Below, piece by piece: positions 55,207 to 63,219 of a stretch of DNA of 64,000 nucleotides; the stretch's first letter is position 1; every line of letters begins with the position of its first letter. The DNA is from Pseudobutyrivibrio sp. MD2005 (GTDB taxonomy: Bacteria > Bacillota > Clostridia > Lachnospirales > Lachnospiraceae): NCBI RefSeq assembly GCF_000621865.1, contig NZ_JHXE01000001.1, positions 1-64,000 of the forward strand. Direction: 5' to 3'. The notes under the pieces are model-generated. The model was given only the letters and a program-made list of their open reading frames with translations, was not told the DNA's origin and did no database searches. The translations under genes and the position numbers were made by a program.

Positions 55207-55719
55207 TTATCTATTTATCAGACTATTTATCATAATTTCTAGCTGTTGTTTATTATTAGTAAACAATATAAGGCCATTAGAAGAGTTTACAATAGTAATT
55301 ACTTTATCTGCAAAGGTCTCTGATTCAGATAGAAGCTGATATAAATAATCTTTGTATTTACCTTCGGTTTTAAGAAAAACAGTCTGGTATTCTTCAAATG
55401 GCATGAGCTTGGAATTGCATTTTTGCATTAGGAAAGCAATTTCCTTATCTTGATTAAGCTGAGCTTCAGTTTTGTTGATGATGAAATACCCACGATCATC
55501 TTTTGGCATTTGAAGATTTTTAACTGCACGCTGAACCTGCTTAGTCAAACTATCGCTAGCTGGATAAAGAGACTGGAAGTATTTCATAAAATCGGAAGCA
55601 CTCTTAAAGTGTTCGTTAGTGCCACGTTCCAATACTTCAGTCATAAGTATCTTCTTGATTACCTTTTCGCATTCTTTACGAGAAGGATTTTTTCTAAGAC
55701 CCATTGTTTCTTCAGACAT
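55207..55719 (-). CDS. ArgR-like putative regulator
   Basis: 170 residues, soluble. A GGGAGG site precedes the ATG. Residues about 15-80 could be a winged helix: SASDFMKYFQSLY, then SLTKQVQRAVKNLQMPKDDRGYFIIN, with the same spacing as the TQATVSRDIKELGLV and wing of arginine repressors. The C-terminal part ends in DKVITIVNSSNGLILFTNN plus a helix, like the ArgR oligomerisation domain end. The glycine/aspartate arginine-binding motif of ArgR is not seen. It is an inference from pattern, not a confident family call. The gene is divergent from the AbiE-like pair. Confidence 0.45.
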   Translation of the reverse strand: MSEETMGLRKNPSRKECEKVIKKILMTEVLERGTNEHFKSASDFMKYFQSLYPASDSLTKQVQRAVKNLQMPKDDRGYFIINKTEAQLNQDKEIAFLMQKCNSKLMPFEEYQTVFLKTEGKYKDYLYQLLSESETFADKVITIVNSSNGLILFTNNKQQLEIMINSLINR

Positions 55720-55814
55720 AATTACCTCCCAAAGACAAAAATAATAGTACTAATAATATTATAAGACATTTATATTTTATATTGAAGACATAAAGTGTCT
55801 ATCTATCTAAAATC

Positions 55815-55861
55815 AAATAATCTGACAATTATTTGACAGCAGGCCATTATAATGGGATAAT
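55815..55861 (+). promoter_or_regulatory. promoter with two palindromes upstream of the AbiE-like pair
   Basis: TTGACA (55833-55838), 17-base spacer, GATAAT (55856-55861). Inside the spacer is the perfect 12-base palindrome CCATTATAATGG (55844-55855). An inverted repeat AAATAAT/ATTATTT (55815-55834) overlaps the -35. AbiEi proteins are known to repress their own promoter through inverted repeats, so these are candidate operators. Confidence 0.68.
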
Positions 55862-55900
55862 GAAGAAAATAACCTCGTATTGATTACAGGAGTGGAAAAA

Positions 55901-56533
55901 ATGGAAAACTTATTTTCAAGAGATGAGAAGAAGCAATATCAACTAGAACAAATAAACGATTTAGTTGAGCAAAATGGTGGATTAATCAAGACAAGTGATA
56001 TAGAAGCTCTCGGTGTTGATTACAGGAGAGTTTTAAAATTTGTTGAAGAAGGTTATTTGATTAGAGTTAAAAGTGGTTATTATACTACGAAGTATTTTGA
56101 GTGTTCTGAAGAAGAATGGATATATAAGTTATTTGGCGAAGATGGAATTCTTACAATCGAATCAGCTTTATGGGTATATGGATATTTAAAAGATAGGCCA
56201 TATAAATGGAGCATTGCCATCAATAAGAATACATCAAAATCCAGATTTCATATTGATTATCCAATAGTAGAGCCATATTATACTGAGCCAGAAGTGTTGG
56301 AGCTTGGTGTTAAAGAAGTAGATTTTGCAGGTGGCAAAATGAAAATCTACACAAAAGAGAGATTAATTTGTGATGTGCTTAAGTATCAGGAAAAAATTGA
56401 TCGCGAGCTATTTAAGCAAGGCGTTTGGGCATACATAATGGATGATAATAAAGATGTGGCAAAGCTTATGGAATATGCTAAAGAAAGAAAAGTGCTTAAG
56501 AAAGTTCAAACAATGGTAGGCGTGTGGTTATGA
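55901..56533 (+). CDS. AbiEi-like type IV antitoxin/transcriptional regulator
   Basis: 210 residues from the ATG at 55901, preceded by AGGAG; the frame is open seven codons further. The N-terminal winged-helix domain (about 10-65, INDLVEQNGGLIKTSDIEALGVDYRRVLKFVEEGYLIRVKSGYY) is followed by the AbiEi C-terminal region (IESALWVYGYLKDRP, MKIYTKERLICDVLKYQEKIDRELF). AbiEi proteins autoregulate and act as the antitoxin of a nucleotidyltransferase toxin AbiEii. Its last bases overlap the next gene (ATGA), the usual AbiE coupling. Confidence 0.8.
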   Translation: MENLFSRDEKKQYQLEQINDLVEQNGGLIKTSDIEALGVDYRRVLKFVEEGYLIRVKSGYYTTKYFECSEEEWIYKLFGEDGILTIESALWVYGYLKDRPYKWSIAINKNTSKSRFHIDYPIVEPYYTEPEVLELGVKEVDFAGGKMKIYTKERLICDVLKYQEKIDRELFKQGVWAYIMDDNKDVAKLMEYAKERKVLKKVQTMVGVWL

Positions 56534-57384
56534 TAAATAGATATGGAATAAAAGAAAAAGCAGAAAAACTAAATATTCCATTTAAAAATCTACTTGCAGC
56601 AGCTGTTGGAGAAATCATTATCGAATTGCTTGCGGATGGTAATTACTGTAATGAATTGTATTTGTGTAATTATAACGAGTTTGATACAGAGGTTTACAAG
56701 GACCTTTGCATTACAAATATTTATTACGAGTACGTTCGTCAGCTAGATGACAAAATGGCGATTCTTTATATGAGAGATATTTTAAAAGAGATAATCTCTA
56801 AGGCAGCAAAAGAAGGCTTTGCAGTAGAAGGATCAGTTGGTGAAAATGGAATCACTTTAAAGGTGACAGTGGATGAGATGTATATTCCACTTCATCTCTA
56901 TTTCAAACGACATCAGGCCAGCAATGAGCCAGAAAAAATCACATTAAAACTGGTCGCTTATGAAAATAGAACAGTAGATGTGCTGACAAATCCGAAAGAA
57001 GAAGAATTATCAAAGCATTTGTTTGAGATAATTGAAAAACTCGAACTTATAAATGATATGGACCATTACTATACAGTGTATGATATTCTTACATCCAATC
57101 CTGTAAATGGTAGAAAAGTAAAAGATAGATTACAGGATTTATTAAAGCAAAAAGGGATTGTGATAGATAATACCAGAATGGATATGTTGGCAGAATATGG
57201 CAACTATACATACATGAAAAGAAAGTGGAAAGTCGAATTACGACAAAAAAAGAAGTCTGAACCGGAATGGTTAGACGTAAATAAATGTCTTGTTAACTTT
57301 CTAAGACCAATCTGGGAAGCGATGGAAAAGAATATGGTGTTCCTTGGAGATTGGATGCCACAGTTAAAACGCTTCCTAGACTAG
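56530..57384 (+). CDS. AbiEii-like protein lacking recognisable nucleotidyltransferase motifs
   Basis: 284 residues, starting in the ATGA overlap with the AbiEi-like gene. The N-terminus (KEKAEKLNIPFKNLLAAAVGEIIIELLADGNYCNELYL) and the C-terminus (MDHYYTVYDILTSNP, then FLRPIWEAMEKN) follow the pattern of AbiEii toxins. Where AbiEii has GG/GS plus the DxD metal site, this protein reads CNYNEFDTEVYKDL. The later catalytic Asp strand reads YIPLHLYF, and the usual LAEK-type lysine motif reads ELSKHL. So either a catalytically dead relative or a distinct, diverged partner. The family call rests on position and end patterns. Confidence 0.5.
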   Translation: MINRYGIKEKAEKLNIPFKNLLAAAVGEIIIELLADGNYCNELYLCNYNEFDTEVYKDLCITNIYYEYVRQLDDKMAILYMRDILKEIISKAAKEGFAVEGSVGENGITLKVTVDEMYIPLHLYFKRHQASNEPEKITLKLVAYENRTVDVLTNPKEEELSKHLFEIIEKLELINDMDHYYTVYDILTSNPVNGRKVKDRLQDLLKQKGIVIDNTRMDMLAEYGNYTYMKRKWKVELRQKKKSEPEWLDVNKCLVNFLRPIWEAMEKNMVFLGDWMPQLKRFLD

Positions 57385-57395
57385 CATGTTATTAA

Positions 57396-58013
57396 TTAGC
57401 AGATGAAGTTGTGTTTAAGGATAGAGAATACAGCATAGTAGTATGAGCTTCTATCATTAACCTTGTAAAACTGCTGCTCCATTGAAATAGTAGAAATATT
57501 ATCGATTTCATTTGTTTCAATCAGATTGGTGCGGCATTTTTCCTGAAGAAAACTATTTGAAACTTTTTTAAAGAACATACCCTTAAAAAGAGTACCGATG
57601 CAATTTTTATTGTAAACACCGCAAATAGTATCGGAGCAGGCTTCATTAAAATTAAAAGTGGTAATGTCGTAATCAGTGGAATGCTCGTAAAGTAAAACAG
57701 CAGTACGAGGATCCATAAAAGGTGTATCAACAGACATAAAAAATGCTCTGTCACCAGAAATCATAGTAAGGCAAGAAAGAATCGCACCAAATGGGCCAGC
57801 GTTTCTTGAAATATCAGGTATCTCTTGTGCATCAAGATTAAGGTGAGTCAAATCGCCACGTTCATTTACTGAAAGATATATCTTATCGAAAAAAGGTTTG
57901 AATTTATCATAGATATATTCAACCATTGTCTTATCTTCAAAAGGTAAAAGAGCTTTCTTGGTACCCATGCGTGAGCTGTCACCGCCACATAGGATAACGA
58001 GAGTTCTGTTCAT
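57396..58013 (-). CDS. mobA: molybdenum cofactor guanylyltransferase-like protein
   Basis: 205 residues from the ATG at 58013 with GGAGG five bases upstream. The N-terminal nucleotide-binding signature CGGDSSRMGTKKALLPF (MobA-type GGxSxRMGxxK) and SVDTPF (metal-binding Asp) identify a MobA/NTP-transferase. It would attach GMP to molybdopterin. The second half (about 120-205) is divergent and has unusual repeats of Phe/Lys. No other molybdenum cofactor gene is in the window, so a different NTP substrate is possible. Minus strand against the general gene direction. Confidence 0.75.
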   Translation of the reverse strand: MNRTLVILCGGDSSRMGTKKALLPFEDKTMVEYIYDKFKPFFDKIYLSVNERGDLTHLNLDAQEIPDISRNAGPFGAILSCLTMISGDRAFFMSVDTPFMDPRTAVLLYEHSTDYDITTFNFNEACSDTICGVYNKNCIGTLFKGMFFKKVSNSFLQEKCRTNLIETNEIDNISTISMEQQFYKVNDRSSYYYAVFSILKHNFIC

Positions 58014-58081
58014 GTCTGCCTCCAAGTAATAAATAATAAATACATTATATTGATTCTTAATAAAAAATAAAAGTTAGAAAT

Positions 58082-59446
58082 ATGAGTTTACACGAAACAT
58101 TAAAAGAATATTCAAAGAGTGAAATGTATTCCTTTCACATGCCAGGCCATAAGCGAATGTTAGATGGTTGCTACAAAATAGATATGACAGAAGTGGAGGG
58201 GGTTGATGATTTGCATGATCCTGATGGTGTCATAGCAGATGAACAAAACCGATTAGCCAAGCTTTATAAAGTAAATAAAGCATTTATGCTGGTAGGTGGT
58301 TCCACGGTTGGTAATCTATCTGCCATATATGGGACTTTAAATGAAAATGATTTGATATTAATAGGGCGAAATTCTCACAAGAGTGTATATAACGGGGCAA
58401 CCCTTAGGCACTTGAGAGTAGGATATATATATTCAAAGGTTGATGAAAATGGAATATATGAAGCTTCTTCTTTAAAAGATATAAAAGATGCAGTAGAAAG
58501 AGAAGGCGAAATGCCAAAAGCCGTATTGATCACTTCACCAACCTACGAAGGCTATTTTTGTGAAATAGAAAAGATAAGTGAATACTGCCACAAGAATAAA
58601 ATCATATTAATAGTAGATGAAGCCCATGGAGCTCATTTAGGATTTAACCAGTGGTTTCCAAACCAAACATCTAGATATGCAGATATTACAATAACAAGTT
58701 TGCACAAAACATTACCATGTCTTACACAAACTGCGGCAATGCTTGTTTCATCTGACAAAGTCAACATTACTAGAATTCGAGAAGCATTAGACATATTCGA
58801 AACCAGTTCACCAAGCTACGTTTTGATGAATTCTATTAGTGAATGTCTAGATATCCTTGAAAATAGTGAGGATTTATTCAGAAAATATGTGGATAACTTA
58901 AAGAAATTTTATAGCTTTAGTGGACAGCTTAGAAATCTACGAGTGCTCAATGAATCCTATCAAAAAAAGGATATGGGAAAGCTTGTAATATCTACAAAAC
59001 ACACAAGCATTACGGGAATAGAGCTGGCTAGAATCCTAAGAGAAAAATACAAAATCGAAACGGAACTATCAAGTTTTTCTTATGTGCTTGCAATGACAAG
59101 TATCATGGATACAAAAGAAGGTTTTAATCGATTAAAGATTGCTTTAGAGGAAATTGATAAATCGTTACAAAAAGGTGAAATAAAAGTTCCAGTTGCCAAG
59201 ACTATAAATCCTAGCAAAAAAATGGAGTTATGGCAGGCCAAAACAGAGCCATTTAAAGAGATAGATTTATCGGAAGCTGAAGGAAAAATAAGCACAACAA
59301 TGATTTGTTTATATCCACCTGGTGCACCAATAGTGGTTCCAGGAGAAGAGGTAACGAATCAGGCAATTGATGTAATTAATGATGCACTTGAAAAAGGTAT
59401 ACACGTAACCGGTCTAAATAATGGACGAATCTGCGTTGTCAATTAG
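58082..59446 (+). CDS. Orn/Lys/Arg decarboxylase family PLP enzyme (YaaO type)
   Basis: 454 residues. The fold-type I PLP site has VDEAHGAHLGF and SLHKTLPCLTQTA with the Schiff-base Lys. The N-terminal MPGHKR and the substrate loop TEVEGVDDLHDPDG are typical of the short lysine/arginine/ornithine decarboxylases without the wing domain found upstream of tmk-yaaQ-yaaR-holB in Firmicutes (B. subtilis YaaO). The product would be a polyamine precursor (cadaverine, putrescine or agmatine); the substrate is not settled. The ribosome site is weak. It is 68 bases from the divergent mobA gene. Confidence 0.88.
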   Translation: MSLHETLKEYSKSEMYSFHMPGHKRMLDGCYKIDMTEVEGVDDLHDPDGVIADEQNRLAKLYKVNKAFMLVGGSTVGNLSAIYGTLNENDLILIGRNSHKSVYNGATLRHLRVGYIYSKVDENGIYEASSLKDIKDAVEREGEMPKAVLITSPTYEGYFCEIEKISEYCHKNKIILIVDEAHGAHLGFNQWFPNQTSRYADITITSLHKTLPCLTQTAAMLVSSDKVNITRIREALDIFETSSPSYVLMNSISECLDILENSEDLFRKYVDNLKKFYSFSGQLRNLRVLNESYQKKDMGKLVISTKHTSITGIELARILREKYKIETELSSFSYVLAMTSIMDTKEGFNRLKIALEEIDKSLQKGEIKVPVAKTINPSKKMELWQAKTEPFKEIDLSEAEGKISTTMICLYPPGAPIVVPGEEVTNQAIDVINDALEKGIHVTGLNNGRICVVN

Positions 59447-59492
59447 CACGGCGTGAATTATACTTTAGATAATAAAATTGTAAGAGGATAGT

Positions 59493-60086
59493 ATGGGAAG
59501 TATTTTTTGCATAATGGGCAAAAGCTCATCTGGAAAAGACACAATATTTAAGCTTTTGCTAAATAGGGAGGATTTAAATCTAAACAGGATTATTTCATAC
59601 ACAACAAGGCCAATACGAAGTAACGAAAAGCCAGGTGATGAATACAATTTTGTAGACCTTGAAGAAAAGGATAGATTATTAGAATCTGGTAAAGTAATAG
59701 AGATTCGTAAGTATGATACAGTTCATGGTCCATGGTTTTATTTTACAGTGGATGATGAAAAGATTGATTTATCAAAGAACGATTACATTGTCATTGGAAC
59801 AGTAGAAAGCTTTGTTAAAATCAGAGATTACTACGGCAGTAAAAAAGTTTTGCCGATATATATAGAGGTAGATGATGGCATTCGCCTTACCAGAGCCCTT
59901 GAGCGAGAAAAGAGCCAGAAGCAACCAAAATATGAAGAAATGTGTAGACGTTTTCTAGCAGATCAGCAGGATTTTTCAGAAGAAAAAATCAAAGCTGCAC
60001 AGATAGAAAATGTATTCAACAATGATGAAGATAGTAACGAAACTTGTGAGAAGATAGCTGCATTTATTAAGCAAAGAAGGGGATAG
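59493..60086 (+). CDS. guanylate-kinase-like nucleotide kinase in the tmk position
   Basis: 197 residues. The P-loop is [10 protein letters not shown] (about 8-17), and the GMP-kinase core has [21 protein letters not shown], which is the conserved TTRPxRxxExxGxxYxF guanylate-kinase block. This puts it in the guanylate kinase family rather than thymidylate kinase, although the slot before yaaR-holB normally holds tmk. It might be a second GMP kinase or have other nucleotide specificity. An AGAGGATAG site precedes the ATG. Only one base separates its stop from yaaR. It was not possible to tell whether a housekeeping gmk lies elsewhere. Confidence 0.8.
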   Translation: MGSIFCIMGKSSSGKDTIFKLLLNREDLNLNRIISYTTRPIRSNEKPGDEYNFVDLEEKDRLLESGKVIEIRKYDTVHGPWFYFTVDDEKIDLSKNDYIVIGTVESFVKIRDYYGSKKVLPIYIEVDDGIRLTRALEREKSQKQPKYEEMCRRFLADQQDFSEEKIKAAQIENVFNNDEDSNETCEKIAAFIKQRRG

Positions 60087-60087
60087 T

Positions 60088-60528
60088 ATGGATATTCGAG
60101 TTAGTGATGTAAGTCAAGTCCAGCCTGCAGAAGCTCCAAAGACAACTGCGCCAGTAGATGATACTTTTAAGTTTACCCTTGCAGCAGCGGTGGATGATGC
60201 AGAATTGCAGGAAAAACTCACTAATCTTTTAAATGACATTACCACTCAGGGCAAGCTTTTGTCTGAGCACATGGATATTAGAGACATGAAGCGATATCGT
60301 GGATTGGTAAAGGACTTTCTAAATGAAGTAGTTAATCGAAGTCATAAGTTTTCAAGAGAAAACTTCTTAGATAGACGTGGTCGCCATAGAGTATATGGTA
60401 TGATTAAGCTTGTGGACGAGCAGATGGATGAGCTTGCCACAGCACTTGTCCAAGATGAAAAGGACCACATTGCAATATTAAACAAGGTAGATGAAATCAG
60501 AGGTCTGCTTCTAGATATCATCACCTAG
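60088..60528 (+). CDS. yaaR: YaaR (DUF327) family protein
   Basis: 146 residues, soluble, mostly helical. The central [36 protein letters not shown] and the late [24 protein letters not shown] are the conserved DUF327/YaaR core. The N-terminus ([18 protein letters not shown]) is flexible. The function is unknown, but the gene is conserved just before holB in Firmicutes. An AGGGGATAG site precedes the ATG. Confidence 0.9.
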   Translation: MDIRVSDVSQVQPAEAPKTTAPVDDTFKFTLAAAVDDAELQEKLTNLLNDITTQGKLLSEHMDIRDMKRYRGLVKDFLNEVVNRSHKFSRENFLDRRGRHRVYGMIKLVDEQMDELATALVQDEKDHIAILNKVDEIRGLLLDIIT

Positions 60529-60548
60529 AATTAGGAGAATTTTGTTAG

Positions 60549-61583
60549 ATGAGCTTTGCAGATATTATAGGTCAGGAGGAGGCTAAGAACCTTCTTAGAA
60601 GTGCCGTTACAACAGGAAATCATAGTCATGCCTATATATTCAGCGGAGAAAAAGGCTCAGGCAAGATGATGTTAGCAGAGGCTTTTGCCGCAATGCTTCA
60701 GTGTGAGAATCCAACTGATGATGCATGTGGCCAGTGCCATTGCTGTAAGCAGTCATTATCCAGAAACAATCCTGATATAATCTACGTAACTAGAGAAGAG
60801 GGGAAGGCTAATATCAGCGTTGATGTAGTACGTGAGAAAATCGTAAATGATGTTGATATAAAGCCCTATAGCAATAAATACAAAATCTATATTGTGGATG
60901 AAGCAGAGCGCATGAATCAACAGGCTCAGAATGCTATCTTAAAAACAATCGAAGAGCCGCCAGAATATGCAATTATCATTCTACTCACTGCAAATCATAA
61001 TGCATTCCTTCAGACAATTCTGTCTAGGTGTGTTCTAATCCAAATGAAATCCGTAGATACTGAAAGCATAGTTAGAATTCTTAGAACTAAGTATGAAACA
61101 GTTGATTATCAGGCAAACATGGTGGCATCATTTGCTCAAGGAAACGTGGGAAAAGCCATAGCCCTTGTAACTGATTCAAACTTTAATGATGTTAAGAATC
61201 GAGTTATCGCTTTGTGTAAAAAAGCGGGGAAAATGGAAGAGCTGCAGATTGCTGACGAGGTTAAATCCATAAAAGAAGAAAATGATGCAGATAAAAAGAA
61301 TGATAACCCTGAGAAATTTGAGGGATTTATGGACCAAATGCTAGATTTAATCACCCTTTGGTTTAAAGATGTGCTATTATATAAAGCGACATCAGACGAT
61401 AATCTCTTGCTTTTCAAGGAAGATATCTTTGATATACATGAGCAGGCAAATGACTGCTCTTACTACGGCTTAAATGAGATAGTGAAAGCAATCTCAGAAA
61501 CTAGAGCCAGACTTAATGCTAATGTCAATTTCGAGTTGACAATTATGCTTCTTATAAATGCGATTAAGGAGAACACTAGATGA
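60549..61583 (+). CDS. holB: DNA polymerase III delta' subunit
   Basis: 344 residues. It is part of the clamp loader that places DnaN rings. The AAA+ module has HAYIFSGEKGSGKMMLAEAFA (Walker A GEKGSGKM), a Cys cluster CxxCHCCKQ for zinc, IYIVDEAERMNQQAQNAILKTIEEPPEYAI (Walker B to sensor) and LSRCVLIQMK with the SRC motif. The Walker A ends in KM rather than KT/KS. The delta' ATPase is inactive in many species, so this may not matter. An AGGAG site precedes the ATG. Its stop overlaps the ricT start (ATGA). Confidence 0.95.
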   Translation: MSFADIIGQEEAKNLLRSAVTTGNHSHAYIFSGEKGSGKMMLAEAFAAMLQCENPTDDACGQCHCCKQSLSRNNPDIIYVTREEGKANISVDVVREKIVNDVDIKPYSNKYKIYIVDEAERMNQQAQNAILKTIEEPPEYAIIILLTANHNAFLQTILSRCVLIQMKSVDTESIVRILRTKYETVDYQANMVASFAQGNVGKAIALVTDSNFNDVKNRVIALCKKAGKMEELQIADEVKSIKEENDADKKNDNPEKFEGFMDQMLDLITLWFKDVLLYKATSDDNLLLFKEDIFDIHEQANDCSYYGLNEIVKAISETRARLNANVNFELTIMLLINAIKENTR

Positions 61584-62458
61584 TAAAGGTTATAGGAGTA
61601 CGCTTCAGAGGAGGCGGAAAGGTATATTATTTTGATCCAAATAACGTAGATTTCAAGCGTGAGGATCAGGTTATTGTTGAGACTGTTCGTGGTGTTGAAA
61701 TCGGAACAGTATTGTTAGTTGATAAGGTGATTTCAGATGATGAGGTTCCAGGACCTATCAAGAAAATCATTCGTAAGGCTACAGAAGAGGATGTAAAGAA
61801 GGCTGAAAAGAATCTTGAAAAAGAAAAAGAGGCCATGAAGATTTGCGAAGAAAAAATCGCAAAGCGTGAGCTGGAGATGAAGCTTGTTGGCGCAGAATAC
61901 ACTTTTGATAACAATAAGCTTATTTTCTATTTTACAGCAGATGGACGTATTGATTTTAGAGAGCTTGTAAAGGATCTTGCAGCAGTATTCCATACTCGTA
62001 TCGAGCTTCGTCAAATCGGAGTTCGTGATGAGACTAAACTCATGGGAGGAATTGGTATCTGCGGAAGAGAACTTTGCTGTAAGAGCTGGCTTGGAGATTT
62101 CGTTCCTGTTTCTATCAAGATGGCAAAGGAGCAAAATCTTTCCCTCAACCCTACAAAGATTTCAGGACTTTGCGGAAGACTTATGTGCTGCTTGAAGAAT
62201 GAGCAGGAGACATACGAGTATCTTAACAGCCGTTTACCAGGAATCAATGATACAGTTACTACTCCAGAAGGAATCAAAGGAATTGTACAGTCTGTCAATG
62301 TACTTCGTCAGACAGTTAGAGTACTTTTCGAGGATGGAGATTTGAAAGAGGTTAAGGATTACCCAACAACCGAGCTTAAGTTTAAGCCTAGAAAGCGTAA
62401 AGTACAGGTTTCAAAAGAAGAGGCAAAGGAGCTTGCCGACTTGGAGGACAAGAATTAA
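61580..62458 (+). CDS. ricT: RicT/YaaT PSP1-domain protein
   Basis: 292 residues. The PSP1 C-terminal domain has GGIGICGRELCCKSWLGDF and GLCGRLMCCLKNEQETYEY, including the conserved Cys of the Ric complex that hold iron-sulfur clusters. In B. subtilis RicT works with RicA and RicF to guide RNase Y cleavage and to support competence and biofilm regulation. The coding frame is complete. It overlaps holB by four bases (ATGA) and shares one base with the next gene (TAATG), so it is translated in a coupled series. Confidence 0.94.
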   Translation: MIKVIGVRFRGGGKVYYFDPNNVDFKREDQVIVETVRGVEIGTVLLVDKVISDDEVPGPIKKIIRKATEEDVKKAEKNLEKEKEAMKICEEKIAKRELEMKLVGAEYTFDNNKLIFYFTADGRIDFRELVKDLAAVFHTRIELRQIGVRDETKLMGGIGICGRELCCKSWLGDFVPVSIKMAKEQNLSLNPTKISGLCGRLMCCLKNEQETYEYLNSRLPGINDTVTTPEGIKGIVQSVNVLRQTVRVLFEDGDLKEVKDYPTTELKFKPRKRKVQVSKEEAKELADLEDKN

Positions 62459-63204
62459 TGGAAAATCTTGTGCTTGAGTGTGAGCGTGTAGATGATCTTC
62501 AAATAAATGGATATAAAATAATTCAGCATCCTGACAAATTTTGTTTTGGCATGGATGCTGTCTTGCTATCTGACTTTGCAAAGGTGAACGAAGGTGAAAA
62601 GGCATTGGATCTTGGAACAGGCACCGGAATTTTACCGATTCTTTTAGAGGCAAAGAATAAGGGAGAGCATTATACAGGCCTTGAAATCCAAACAGAGAGT
62701 GCGGATATGGCAAGGCGCTCGGTATTATTTAATAATTTGCAGGATAGAATTGATATAATAGAGGGTGATATCAAAGAGGCTAGTAAGATTTTTGGCAAGG
62801 CATGTATGGATGTTGTTACTAGCAACCCACCTTATATGACCAATCATCATGGATTAAAAAATCCAAATGATGCCAAGGCAATAGCCAGACATGAGCTACT
62901 ATGCTCACTTGAAGATGTTATGCGCGAGACAGCAGCAGTACTTAAGCCAAAGGGAAGATGCTATTTTGTGCATAGACCTTTTAGACTAGTGGAAATATTT
63001 GAAAGCATGCGAAAGTATAAGCTTGAGCCAAAGCGAATGAGACTAGTCTATCCATATGTAGACAAGGAGCCAAACATGGTACTTATCGAGGGAGTTAGAG
63101 GCGGAGGGCCTCAGCTCACTGTTGAGTCACCACTTATTGTTTATGATGCTCCGGGACAATACACAAAAGAAATATACGATATTTATGGCATGATAATGCA
63201 ATAG
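62458..63204 (+). CDS. trmN6: tRNA1(Val) (adenine37-N6)-methyltransferase-like (YabB/TrmN6)
   Basis: 248 residues. The SAM site is ALDLGTGTGILPILLEAKN and the N6-adenine methyltransferase motif is VTSNPPYMT (NPPY). The start QINGYKIIQHPDKFCFGMDAVLLSDFAKV is characteristic of the YfiC/TrmN6 and YabB proteins. The most likely activity is N6-methylation of an adenine in tRNA, but the target in Firmicutes is less certain. It lies between ricT and rsmI, the usual place of yabB. Confidence 0.9.
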   Translation: MENLVLECERVDDLQINGYKIIQHPDKFCFGMDAVLLSDFAKVNEGEKALDLGTGTGILPILLEAKNKGEHYTGLEIQTESADMARRSVLFNNLQDRIDIIEGDIKEASKIFGKACMDVVTSNPPYMTNHHGLKNPNDAKAIARHELLCSLEDVMRETAAVLKPKGRCYFVHRPFRLVEIFESMRKYKLEPKRMRLVYPYVDKEPNMVLIEGVRGGGPQLTVESPLIVYDAPGQYTKEIYDIYGMIMQ

Positions 63205-63219
63205 ATTAAGAGGGTAAAT

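Noticed and set aside
61733-62134. Antisense ORFs over ricT
   Set aside because: They overlap a conserved gene with clear motifs and have no family resemblance or ribosome site.
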